Part shown: one piece after another, positions 8,622-16,578 of the stretch
Layout: each line of letters begins with the position of its first letter
How positions within the stretch are numbered: the stretch's first letter is position 1
DNA from: Ornithinibacillus scapharcae TW25
GTDB taxonomy: Bacteria > Bacillota > Bacilli > Bacillales > Amphibacillaceae
DNA length: 64,000 nucleotides
Direction: 5' to 3'
Assembly (NCBI RefSeq): GCF_000190475.1
Contig: NZ_AEWH01000024.1
Coordinates: forward strand, 1 to 64,000
Notes under the pieces: model-generated
Told to the model about the DNA's origin: nothing
The model's input: the letters and a program-made list of their open reading frames with translations, nothing else
Databases searched by the model: none
Translations under genes and position numbers: made by a program

Positions 8622-9101
8622 TTACACCAATACCTTTTTCAACTCAATCTCATCTCTAATCGGAATCCCATCATTCCCTATGAAAGGTATCTCAGGTTTT
8701 ATTTCTCGAGCCTTTTCCACTGCATTATGGAAGATATTGGACAAGACGTAACCCTTCTTTTGATAAAACTTTAGAGCTAACAAATTATCGTTTGTAGTGA
8801 TTAACTTCACGGTATTACAGTTGTTTTGAAGAGCAACTTTTTCTACTTCTTGAATAAGTAATGTACCGATACCTTTGCCCTCAATTATGCTATCCAATGA
8901 TATAATCTCACATTCGTTGTTTGTTTGGATATACGTAATTAGGCCAATGATTTGATCCTCATCATTTACAGCCACAAAACCGTCTAACGTCGAACAGTCA
9001 TATCTCCCAGTTGAGATAACCATTTCAGGACTTCCCCAATGTTGCGTGAAGAATTCGACTATCTTGTCTCTATGGAACAACTCAATAGGTTGTATTTTCA
9101 T
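8622..9101 (-). CDS. GNAT N-acetyltransferase
   Basis: The ATG at 9101 fits AAGGGGG upstream; the longer frame to 9125 runs through that site. The 159-residue protein shows the GNAT core: strands VAVNDEDQIIGLITY and EIISLDSII, motif A (GKGIGTLLIQEVE) and C-terminal NLLALKFYQKKGY, where family members have the motif B tyrosine. Acetyl-CoA-dependent acetyltransfer; substrate unknown. Single gene, minus strand. Confidence 0.75.
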   Translation of the reverse strand: MKIQPIELFHRDKIVEFFTQHWGSPEMVISTGRYDCSTLDGFVAVNDEDQIIGLITYIQTNNECEIISLDSIIEGKGIGTLLIQEVEKVALQNNCNTVKLITTNDNLLALKFYQKKGYVLSNIFHNAVEKAREIKPEIPFIGNDGIPIRDEIELKKVLV

Positions 9102-9163
9102 TAACCAGACCCCCTTAATTATCACTATCTAGTACTATTATAAAATATAACTCTCTACATGTA

Positions 9164-10071
9164 TTAATTATTAAATAAGTTGGTTTTCTCTCCATCAATT
9201 AATAATGACCAAGCTCCCTTATAGGGAAAAGTAAGACTACCATTAAAGAGATACACGGGTTCATTGGTTGATGCATCGAGGTTCGTTGCTTCAAGTAAGA
9301 ATATGGCCTCTTCTATTGCTATACCGTCCTTATTTAGTAGTTTAACTTCGAGTTCTTTTTTTTCTTGCCAAGAACTTTCAATATAGAAATTTGATGCTTT
9401 ACCAATCTCAAATTCGATTGGGGAGTCTACTAATGTGTAATGTTTTGATTTGGGGAATGGTGGTAAGATATTAAGAGTGAATGTCCCATGTAATGTATCT
9501 TCTACATAAAAAGATAATTGCCACTCTCCCTCGCTTGTAAATGGTAAGAAACTTGTCAATGTGTGTGCATCTTCACTATGGAGAGGGGAGAAAAGAGTTC
9601 CATTTGCAATGGTGATCTTTTCACCTGTATGACTCATTGCTTCCACTTTGTATTGCTTATTTAAAAGCTCTTCTGGATTACCCCAAAAAAATATCATTTG
9701 TTTCGCAACACGCCGATGATCTTCAGCGACGAAATGATCAAATGTATTTAATAGTGCTACACTGCCTTGAACACCGATGACTTCTTGCTTGGTATCTGAT
9801 AAGGTAAACTTTTCGCCTACTGGAGCATTAAATTCCACAAGACCTGCTTGATGTGGAGGGTTTTCATTTGTCCTATTTAGCTCATCCATTATAAGAATAC
9901 TAAAAAAAGCAATAGCAACTATAATTGCGATAATCGGTTTGAATGTTATTTTTTCTTTTTGTAGTGCTTCTTGTCGATAAGATTCATCATAATTCGTTGT
10001 TTCTGTTTATCCTCTAATGAATACTTAGGAAGATTGCTTAATTCTTTATGAATTTGTTCTTCATACTTCAT
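9164..10071 (-). pseudogene. anti-sigma-like membrane protein, one frameshift
   Basis: An ATG at 10071 overlaps the end of the sigma-factor gene by 11 bases and opens a 42-codon frame ending in KKHYKKKK then stop. One extra A in the A6 run would join it to the membrane segment TFKPIIAIIVAIAFFSIL and on into the long open frame ending at 9164. The joined protein (about 300 residues) has a cytoplasmic N-terminus, one membrane span and a large outer domain, possibly DUF4871-like. Overlap with the sigma gene supports an anti-sigma role. It is truncated as written, which would leave the sigma factor unrestrained if the shift is real. Confidence 0.6.
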
Positions 10072-10570
10072 AATGAAATCCCTCCGCTTCCAATTTCACT
10101 TTTATTTTCTTTAACGCACGATGGTATATTACATTGACTTTGTTTTGGCTGCATCTAAGTACTGTACTTACTTCTTTAGGCGACATCTCCATTATTCCTC
10201 TCAAAATAACAACTTCTTTATATGGCGGCGAAAGTTGTTGAATTGCTTTACTTAATAAACTATATTCAAAGCTTTTTATAAGGCTATTTTCGATATCATT
10301 TTTTAATGATTGTTCTGTTGTTAGGTAATATTTGATTCTTTCCCAAACTTGATTTCTTCTATATCGATCGATTACTAAATTTCTTGCGATTGCAATAAGC
10401 CATGTTTTTGGGTGTGAGTCTTCCTTATATTTCGATAGTTTCTGCAAAGCAATATAAAAAGTATCCTGTACCAGATCTTCAACCTCTACGGTTCCGGTAA
10501 AGTAAACTAGAAAGTTTGTTACATCACTTTCAAAGTCTTGAAACCAATTTTCAATCGAATGCTTCTCCAT
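10061..10570 (-). CDS. ECF sigma factor, SigX-like
   Basis: A 169-residue group 4 sigma factor. Region 2 contains VEDLVQDTFYIALQKL and KTWLIAIARNLVIDRYRR; region 4 contains PPYKEVVILRGIMEMSPKE and a closing helix that contacts the -35 element. The layout resembles B. subtilis SigX. The ATG at 10570 has AAGGGGGGATAAG upstream. It is translationally coupled (11-bp overlap) to the frameshifted membrane gene, a typical sigma/anti-sigma operon. Target promoters cannot be predicted here. Confidence 0.8.
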   Translation of the reverse strand: MEKHSIENWFQDFESDVTNFLVYFTGTVEVEDLVQDTFYIALQKLSKYKEDSHPKTWLIAIARNLVIDRYRRNQVWERIKYYLTTEQSLKNDIENSLIKSFEYSLLSKAIQQLSPPYKEVVILRGIMEMSPKEVSTVLRCSQNKVNVIYHRALKKIKVKLEAEGFHYEV

Positions 10571-10985
10571 CTTATCCCCCCTTACCTATTTGACGAATAA
10601 GTTTAAAAGTAATTACAAGAAATACAACAAAATTAAATCTAACGATATTTTAGTAAATAAAGGGTAATACATTGCCTGCATAGCATTATCTGAACATCTT
10701 ATTGCTTATTAGAAAAGGAGGAAAGGTCGAAAGAAATAATTCCTGAAGTACAGAAAGTGGAAGGTGACTCAACTATAGCCCTAAAGGGGGAGCGTTGTTA
10801 ATTGATAACGTATCTTATCTTATCGGATTATTAAATGAGTAGGGGGTTTTTACCATTTTATTTTCTACAATTTATTTATCTGCCCTATATAATGAATTTT
10901 CTAATAACATTCTAGCATAATATTCTGATATTATTAAATTGGAGTTATTATTTATGTAGTTAATAGGGAAAAGAGGAACGAAGCT
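10571..10985. other. intergenic stretch with gene relic
   Basis: Divergent spacer between the sigma gene and the hydrolase gene. It contains the decayed YiaA/B copy at 10689-10850. No further coding signal seen. Confidence 0.4.
10689..10850 (+). pseudogene. decayed partial copy of the YiaA/B-like gene
   Basis: This non-coding stretch aligns by eye, base for base in long runs, with the first part of the intact gene at 11916. Shared runs include TCTGAACATC, ATTAGAAAA, CCTGAAGT, GAAAGTGGAAGGTGA, ATCTTATCTTATCGGATTATT (split) and TTAAATGAG. The start codon is mutated, the frame is broken, and segments corresponding to the first membrane helix are missing. It is an old tandem duplicate that has lost function. 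Confidence 0.7.
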
Positions 10986-11798
10986 ATGTCTTATTGTAAA
11001 GTTCGAAAAGCAGAGATATATTATGAAGATTTAGGGGAAGGAATTCCAATTATTATGATACACGGGTTTTCCCCAGATCATCGCTTAATGAAGGGGTGTA
11101 TGGAACCACTATTTAAAGAGAGAAAGGGTTGGCGGAGAATTTATATCGATTTACCGGGGATGGGGAGAACGAAAAACTACCAAGATATAAGCACCTCTGA
11201 TGATATGCTGGAATCCGTTATAGAATTTATTGACCACATAATACCAAATCAGGATTATGTGATTGCTGGCGAATCATATGGTGGATATCTGGCAAGGGGA
11301 ATTATACACAAGCAATTGCAACATATAAAAGGTGCTGCTTTTATATGCCCGGTCATCTATCCCTATGCTAAAGATCGGTCACTTGTACCTCATATTGTGA
11401 TGAAACGAGATGAAAGTTTCCTAGAAAGCTTATCCCCAGAAGAGCTGGAAGATTTTTCTCATAACAATGTCGTGCTTAATGAACACACTTGGGTAAGGTA
11501 TAACCAGGAAGTAGTGAGTGGAGCAAGGATAAGTGATAGCAGGTTATTAAGTAAGGTTCAGCAAAACTATGGTTTTTCCTTTTCGATTGACCAGTATGAA
11601 TTTCATAAGCCGAGTGTTTTCCTGTTGGGAAGACAAGATTCAGTGGTAGGTTATCAAGATGCACTTAATCTATTAAATAAGTATTCAAGAGGTACATTCG
11701 GGATATTGGATGAAGCGGGTCACAATCTACAAATCGAGAAAGATATCCTGTTTAATAGCTTAATCAATGATTGGCTGGACAGGGTTAATGAAAACTAA
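10986..11798 (+). CDS. alpha/beta hydrolase
   Basis: A 270-residue alpha/beta-hydrolase fold protein. The oxyanion region is MIHGFSP, the nucleophile elbow GESYGG (Ser97), the acid is probably Asp218 in GRQDSVV and the base His246 in AGHNLQIE, so the catalytic triad is complete. No signal peptide; cytoplasmic. Substrate unknown (esterase, lactonase or similar). Transcribed alone from the region holding the YiaA/B relic. Confidence 0.8.
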   Translation: MSYCKVRKAEIYYEDLGEGIPIIMIHGFSPDHRLMKGCMEPLFKERKGWRRIYIDLPGMGRTKNYQDISTSDDMLESVIEFIDHIIPNQDYVIAGESYGGYLARGIIHKQLQHIKGAAFICPVIYPYAKDRSLVPHIVMKRDESFLESLSPEELEDFSHNNVVLNEHTWVRYNQEVVSGARISDSRLLSKVQQNYGFSFSIDQYEFHKPSVFLLGRQDSVVGYQDALNLLNKYSRGTFGILDEAGHNLQIEKDILFNSLINDWLDRVNEN

Positions 11799-11915
11799 GA
11801 TAATATCCTGAATTTTGATAATATTTATTAGAAAATTATGCTATTATAGAATAGTTAGTGCAATTATAATTAAATAAGATAATCATACAAGGGTAAAAAC
11901 AAAGGGGGCATAGCA

Positions 11916-12392
11916 ATGTCTGAACATCCTAATGCTTTATTAGAAAAAGAAGAAGAAGTCGAGAGGAAAAGTCCTGAAGTGAAGAAAGTGGAAGGTGAAC
12001 CAACTGCAGCGTTTAAAGGGGCTTCTTGGGCAGCGTTATTAATTGGTACCGCTGCTTATCTTATCGGATTATTTAATGCTGGTATGGAATTAAATGAGAA
12101 GGGGTATTATTTTGCTATCTTAATTTTTGGTTTATATGCTGCCATATCCGTTCAAAAAACCGTACGTGATAAGGAAGAGGGCGTACCAGTAACTAACATA
12201 TATTATGGTGTTAGCTGGTTAGCATTGGTGATTGCGATTTCGTTAATGGCTATCGGGCTGTATAATGCTGGAAGTATTACCTTAAGTGAGAAGGGCTTTT
12301 ACGGTATGGCATATGTTCTTAGTCTATTTGCTGCGATTACGGTTCAGAAGAACATTCGCGATACACAGCAAGCCCGGGAGAAAAGTAACTAA
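11916..12392 (+). CDS. YiaA/YiaB-family inner membrane protein
   Basis: A 158-residue protein from ATG 11916 behind AAAGGGGGC. After an acidic, charged N-terminus of about 35 residues come two tandem two-helix units (each SW-L-IG---Y-IGL-NAG then a second helix ending in A-SVQK or A-TVQK). These are duplicated yiaAB domains with four membrane helices. Molecular role unknown. A decayed copy of the same gene lies 1.2 kb upstream. Confidence 0.75.
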   Translation: MSEHPNALLEKEEEVERKSPEVKKVEGEPTAAFKGASWAALLIGTAAYLIGLFNAGMELNEKGYYFAILIFGLYAAISVQKTVRDKEEGVPVTNIYYGVSWLALVIAISLMAIGLYNAGSITLSEKGFYGMAYVLSLFAAITVQKNIRDTQQAREKSN

Positions 12393-12412
12393 TAGGACAA
12401 TGAGATTTCAAG

Positions 12413-12448
12413 TGGCATTGCAGAATTATCTGTGATGCTATTTTTTTC
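12413..12448 (+). terminator. probable terminator
   Basis: TGGCATTGCAGA can pair imperfectly with TCTGTGATGCTA across a small loop, followed by seven T. Confidence 0.5.
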
Positions 12449-12482
12449 ATAAGGCAATGAAGATTATATATTAGGAGAAGGG

Positions 12483-12935
12483 GTGAAAATGCTGGAATAC
12501 TGTATCATTCCATACGATGTAAAATACGCTGAACCAACGGTACAGATGTGGCGAGATAGTAAAGAGGCAGCTATAGGACAAAAGGAAATTCACAGCTTCG
12601 ATAATCATGTTTATTTTCTCAACCAAATTTTATCGCAGGAATATCAGGTTGAACTAGTTTTACTAGAAGAGAATGTTATAGGTATGGTTGCTTTTAATGA
12701 GTCGGAAATAAACCAGCTCTATATTCACAAGGACTATCAGGGATTCGGTATTGGAACAAAGTTATTAGATAGAGTCAAAGCGTGCTCAAAGGGGAAGATC
12801 CAATTAAATACATTTGAGATAAACAAAAATGCGCAACGGTTTTATGAACGAAATGGCTTTAAGATAATTGGGCGAGGGCATGAGAATGAGGAGAACTTAC
12901 CGGATATCCTATATGAATGGAATACAGGTGAGTGA
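12483..12935 (+). CDS. GNAT N-acetyltransferase
   Basis: A 150-residue protein; the GTG at 12483 is preferred because TTAGGAG lies six bases upstream, with an ATG two codons later as an alternative. Motif A is YIHKDYQGFGIGTKLLD and the C-terminal part contains NKNAQRFYERNGFK, typical of GNAT enzymes. Substrate unknown. It lies just upstream of the T-box promoter but ends before it. Confidence 0.75.
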   Translation: MKMLEYCIIPYDVKYAEPTVQMWRDSKEAAIGQKEIHSFDNHVYFLNQILSQEYQVELVLLEENVIGMVAFNESEINQLYIHKDYQGFGIGTKLLDRVKACSKGKIQLNTFEINKNAQRFYERNGFKIIGRGHENEENLPDILYEWNTGE

Positions 12936-12969
12936 TTTGTTTAATTTTGCTAATAAGTGAAAAAATGAA

Positions 12970-12998
12970 TTGACTTGATTATTTTTCTGTACTACAAT
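12970..12998 (+). promoter_or_regulatory. sigma-A promoter of the T-box transcript
   Basis: TTGACT and TACAAT separated by exactly 17 bases, placed a few bases before the T-box leader begins. Confidence 0.7.
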
Positions 12999-13004
12999 AG
13001 TAAA

Positions 13005-13345
13005 AATTTAGTATATGATATGGCTATGAAGAGAAGAGTAGTTTTGATGAATTATTTTCAGAGAGCTCCGGTTGGTGGGAAGGAGTAATAATAATCTTAA
13101 TGAAAAAAGGCTCGGAGCTTCGCATGGATCTAAGTGAATCTTAGTGATACTGCGACGGGATCTCCCGTTACAGAGATAAGGTATAATCAACTTGTTCGGG
13201 GATTGGTAGTGAGTTTTTCCCGAAAACAGAAGTTGCCGTACCTGAAGAGGTTGATATGGTGACATATCAATAAACTGAGGTGGTACCACGAAGATATAAC
13301 CCTCGTCCTCAAGATGAATAATCTTGGGGGTGAGGGTTTTTTTGT
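13005..13345 (+). ncRNA. T-box leader RNA
   Basis: The diagnostic T-box sequence TGAGGTGGTACCACG is at 13276-13290. Upstream are the AGAGAGCTCCGGTTGGTGGG stem I bulge region (about 13056) and further helices. Downstream is a terminator (CCCTC...TCTTGGGGGTGAGGG then seven T, 13298-13343) that competes with the antiterminator helix. Uncharged tRNA binding should prevent termination and switch on the synthetase gene that follows. I cannot read the specifier codon with confidence; tRNA-Lys is expected from the downstream gene. Confidence 0.9.
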
Positions 13346-13396
13346 TATGTAGAGAAAAGTTTTGTAAGGATTTTAACCAAAAAAGGAGGAAGTTTC

Positions 13397-14848
13397 ATGA
13401 GTTATGAACAAATCAATCTACGAATCGAAAAGTTAGAAGCATTAGGCGGTGCAGGATACCTGGATAGATATGAAACGAATTATGTTTTATACGAAGCGGC
13501 ACAACTAGAGGACGGTATATCAGGGGTGCGGGTTGCCGGAAGAATAATGGGAATTCGCAGCTTCAAAAAAATAATTTTTATTACATTATCTGATGTTCAG
13601 GGAAGCGTACAATTACTATTGAAAATGGATGAGGTTGGGGAAGAAGCATTTAATCATTTTCAAAATCAATTTGATATTGGAGATTTTATCGGTGTAGAAG
13701 GAAGAATGTACACGACAAATTCCGGAGAAAAAACTCTTCGTGTGGAACAGTATGGTTTTCTTGGAAAAGCACTGAGGCCGCTCCCTGAAAAATGGCATGG
13801 ATTAAATAATGTCGAACTTCGCTACAGACAGCGGTATTTAGACTTAATGATGACAGAAGAAACGAGAAGAAGAATGTTAATTAGAACAAAAATGGTTAGT
13901 GTTATTCGTAGGTTCTTGGAGGAGCAGGGTTTTATGGAAGTTGAAACACCTGTGCTTCAACATACTTCTTCTGGTGCATTGGCAAAACCTTTTCGAACGT
14001 ACCATAACGCTTTAGACACAGAATTGAATTTGAGAATCGCACCAGAGACCTATTTAAAACGATTAATCGTCGGTGGTTTTACGAAAATATTTGAATTCGC
14101 AAAGTGCTTTCGAAATGAGGGAATAAGTCCGCAGCATCTCCAGGAATTTACCATGGTCGAGGGTTATGTTGCTTATTGGAATTATAAAGACACCATGAAT
14201 TTAATGCGCGAAATGATTGTAACCATTATGGAAGAAACCTTTCAAACAACGATGATTTCCATAAATGGTAGTATGATAGACTTTTCTCAGGAATGGGAGG
14301 TTATTTCATTTCAGGAATTAATTTTAAGAGATACCGGGATTAATATCGCTCTTTATCCTAAGGTGAAAGATTTATATGAAGAAGTCAAAAGAAGAAATAT
14401 TGATTTAGATCATCATGAAATAGAGTCGTTAGGTCGAGGAAATTTTATTGATTTATTATACAAAAAAGTGTCCAGACCGGGTTTGATAAAACCAACATTC
14501 CTAATCGAACATCCGATAGACCTTTCACCTTTGGCTAGGGCTAATGATGAAAATCCTAGCATAACAGAACGATTCCAACTAGTAATCAATGGTGCCGAAG
14601 TAATCAACGCCTATTCGGAATTAGTAGACCCGCGTGAACAGAGAAGAAGGTTAATGGAGCAAGCATTGCTTAGAAATAATGGGGATCAAGAAGCAATGGA
14701 AATGGATGAGGATTATTTAACAGCCATGGAATATGGGATGCCACCGATATCTGGATTTGGTTTTGGTGTTGAGCGTCTATTAATGGTATTAACTAACTGT
14801 GAAAAAGTAAAAGACTGTGTTTTATTTCCGTTAACTAGGAAGTTATAG
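13397..14848 (+). CDS. lysS: class II lysyl-tRNA synthetase, divergent form
   Basis: A 483-residue class IIb synthetase that charges tRNA-Lys. The N-terminal OB-fold anticodon domain is at about 50-140. The catalytic domain shows motif 2 (FRNEGISPQH...EFTM) and motif 3 (GFGFGVERLLMVL). Many positions differ from housekeeping LysRS: motif 2 normally reads FRNEGVSTRHNPEFTM, and motif 3 usually has GIDR or GVDR where this protein has GVER. With its own T-box leader it looks like a second, inducible LysRS paralogue rather than the constitutive enzyme, whose usual neighbours (ctsR/clpC region) are absent. Changes in substrate preference, such as antibiotic resistance, are possible but not shown. 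Confidence 0.85.
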   Translation: MSYEQINLRIEKLEALGGAGYLDRYETNYVLYEAAQLEDGISGVRVAGRIMGIRSFKKIIFITLSDVQGSVQLLLKMDEVGEEAFNHFQNQFDIGDFIGVEGRMYTTNSGEKTLRVEQYGFLGKALRPLPEKWHGLNNVELRYRQRYLDLMMTEETRRRMLIRTKMVSVIRRFLEEQGFMEVETPVLQHTSSGALAKPFRTYHNALDTELNLRIAPETYLKRLIVGGFTKIFEFAKCFRNEGISPQHLQEFTMVEGYVAYWNYKDTMNLMREMIVTIMEETFQTTMISINGSMIDFSQEWEVISFQELILRDTGINIALYPKVKDLYEEVKRRNIDLDHHEIESLGRGNFIDLLYKKVSRPGLIKPTFLIEHPIDLSPLARANDENPSITERFQLVINGAEVINAYSELVDPREQRRRLMEQALLRNNGDQEAMEMDEDYLTAMEYGMPPISGFGFGVERLLMVLTNCEKVKDCVLFPLTRKL

Positions 14849-14872
14849 AGGATGTGTTTGATATTTAGGTGG

Positions 14873-15530
14873 GGAGCTGCACGTGAGACATCAAGAGTAG
14901 GACGTGAACTCACCAAAGTCGCGCGGGTATCATCCATAGAAACGCGAGTGTCTCCAAAAATCGCGCGTGCTCTCACAATAGAAACGCCAACTCCACCCTA
15001 GGTCGCGCGAACACTATCAAAACTCACGCCGCAACGAACGTGCCGCGCAGGAATCATCAGCGCCCGCGTAACCTTCATCAAACATGGCGCTAGAACACCA
15101 AGTCCCCGCGCGCCCGTAAACATCCGCACGAGCAGCCACCAAAGTCGCGCGAGCTCTCACAAAAGAAGCGCCGGAAGCTTGCGAGGTCGCGCGAACACAA
15201 TCAAAACCCACGCGGCAACGAACGTGCGCGTGGTAATCAACAGAGCCCGCGTAACCTTCATCAAACATGGCGCTAGAACACCAATTCCCCGCGCGCCCGT
15301 AAACATTCGCGCGAGCAGCCACCAAAGTCGCGCGAGCTCTCACAAAAGAAACGCCGGAAGCTTGCGAGGTCGCGCGAACACAATCAAAACCCACGCCGCA
15401 ACGAGTGTGCCGCGCGGAAACCAACAGCCCGCGTAACCTTCATCAAACTTGGCGCGAGTTCACCTAGCGCCCGCGCACCAATCACCACCCCCGGCGCGAC
15501 TATACTTAAATCTCGGCGCGCTGAACTGCC
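14873..15530. repeat. GC-rich phased array with 184-bp higher-order repeat
   Basis: Degenerate units centred on YCGCGCGA recur at about 14881, 14902, 14921, 14942, 14962, 14983, 15004 and on, every 19-22 bp. Nine units make a higher-order repeat of about 184 bp: copies start at 15001 (GGTCGCGCGAACAC), 15185 and 15368, the first two nearly identical and the third partial. Base composition is far above the AT-rich surroundings. Not coding; no spacers of the CRISPR kind. Confidence 0.75.
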
Positions 15531-15552
15531 CCACCCCACCTCCAAAACAAAA

Positions 15553-15575
15553 AATCCCCCTTCGCCAGGGGGATT
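15553..15575 (-). terminator. rho-independent terminator
   Basis: AATCCCCC and GGGGGATT form a strong stem; on the minus strand it is followed by a T-rich tail. It ends the stalk-domain gene. Confidence 0.8.
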
Positions 15576-15588
15576 CACTTAAATAAGC

Positions 15589-16278
15589 TTATTTATAACT
15601 TCCAGTCACAAACAACTTCTCTTTACCACCAAGCTTGGAGGTTGCTGAGATTTTTAGATTTTTCACTCCGCCAATATCGAGGGTAACGTTGTGTGCTGCA
15701 CTACCTGGTGATAGTGTAATATCCTTTAACACAACTCCATTATCATCTGATACTTTTATGCGGTAGCTTTCTTGTTTGTTTAAAGCAATAAATGTAAGCT
15801 CAACCTTTTGGAATTTATTATCTGGAACTAGGCTAAAGCTCGTAGCTGCTGAGTTTAGGTTATCCATTAAAACTCCAGATTTGTAGTCAATACCATCATT
15901 TACGGTATATGCTTTGTCCTCTGTCTTAAAAACTGAGCTATTATCTTGAACACGTTCCATTTTCTCTCTAATAATTGGAATGCTAATTAAACGTTCACCA
16001 AGTGTAATCGTACGGCTTTTGCCATTCCAATCTACCGCAACTCCAAGAGCCTCAGAAATAGATCTTGCTGGTAAATATGTAGCTCCTTGGTAAACAATTG
16101 GTGCAATTTTCTTACCGCTTTGGTCAGTAGGTTGCCAATCTTTTCCGTTTAACTGAAACTTGATGGACCAGTCAAAGTGAGCCGAAATCTTTTCTAGAAC
16201 TGGTGCAGCTGTAGCTCCAATGGTAATTCCGAATACCAATGAAACACCGATAATGATTGCTAATAGTTTTTTCTTCAT
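15589..16278 (-). CDS. secreted stalk-domain protein
   Basis: A 229-residue protein with a clear signal peptide (KKKLLAIIIGVSLVFGITI, cleavage after about residue 25 in TAAAP). Residues 40-100 form a copper-amine-oxidase-N-type stalk domain (VYQGATYLPARSISEALGV, then VDWNGKSRTITLG). The C-terminal 130 residues are a beta-rich domain of the NPCBM/carbohydrate-binding kind, inferred only. ATG with ACGGAGGG upstream. It has its own terminator and is likely a wall-located binding protein for the polysaccharide enzymes beside it. Confidence 0.75.
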   Translation of the reverse strand: MKKKLLAIIIGVSLVFGITIGATAAPVLEKISAHFDWSIKFQLNGKDWQPTDQSGKKIAPIVYQGATYLPARSISEALGVAVDWNGKSRTITLGERLISIPIIREKMERVQDNSSVFKTEDKAYTVNDGIDYKSGVLMDNLNSAATSFSLVPDNKFQKVELTFIALNKQESYRIKVSDDNGVVLKDITLSPGSAAHNVTLDIGGVKNLKISATSKLGGKEKLFVTGSYK

Positions 16279-16557
16279 TTTTACCCTCCGTATAAATAAT
16301 TTAAATATTTTGTCTACATAATTAAGTATAAAGTAGTACCTTGTCCAAACAAGTGCAATTCGGCCTATGAGGGATTTGTCGAATCATGAGATATACGCTC
16401 GAAAATTTGTAGTTATATAGGAAAATAATACTAATTAATCATATCTAGCTAAAATCTGGAATACTGTAATGGGAAAAACATCTTAGTTAAAAAACGTATT
16501 TTTCCCAGCATTTCATATCTTTTGTCATGATGTCATTAGTTAAAGCAAAACAAAAAA
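16279..16557. other. intergenic, no gene seen
   Basis: AT-rich spacer upstream of the stalk-domain gene, holding its promoter region; no confident -35/-10 pair could be chosen. It ends at the terminator at 16558. Confidence 0.35.
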
Positions 16558-16577
16558 GTGGACTCACATGAGTCCAC
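16558..16577 (-). terminator. rho-independent terminator
   Basis: Perfect stem GTGGACTCA / TGAGTCCAC with a tiny loop, followed on the minus strand by a T run; it ends the MBOAT gene. Confidence 0.8.
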
Positions 16578-16578
16578 C

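Larger units (their letters stand above)
12936..13396 (+). other. leader region of the lysyl-tRNA synthetase gene
   Basis: This 460-base stretch has no gene on the plus strand. It is accounted for by a sigma-A promoter (12970-12998), the T-box RNA (13005-13345) and the ribosome site AAAAGGAGG before 13397. Confidence 0.7.
14849..15588. other. GC-rich intergenic region
   Basis: A 740-base gap between convergent genes. It is filled by the GC-rich phased array and the terminator of the next gene. Open frames on both strands (for example minus 15017-15424) merely translate the repeats. Confidence 0.7.

Noticed and set aside
8583-8774. 63-codon plus-strand open frame
   Set aside because: Lies over the hairpin and the 3' part of the convergent GNAT gene; it is a shadow frame.
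13008-13289. Minus-strand open frame of 93 codons
   Set aside because: It is the antisense of the T-box leader; the RNA features explain the stretch and there is no ribosome site.
14873-15530. CRISPR array
   Set aside because: Repeats are degenerate and contiguous with a 20-21 bp step; there are no unique spacers of constant length and no cas genes.
15017-15578. Open frames on both strands within the GC-rich region (such as minus 15017-15424, plus 15179-15436)
   Set aside because: They translate the 184-bp repeats, have no ribosome sites, and occur in several frames at once because the high GC content leaves few stop codons.
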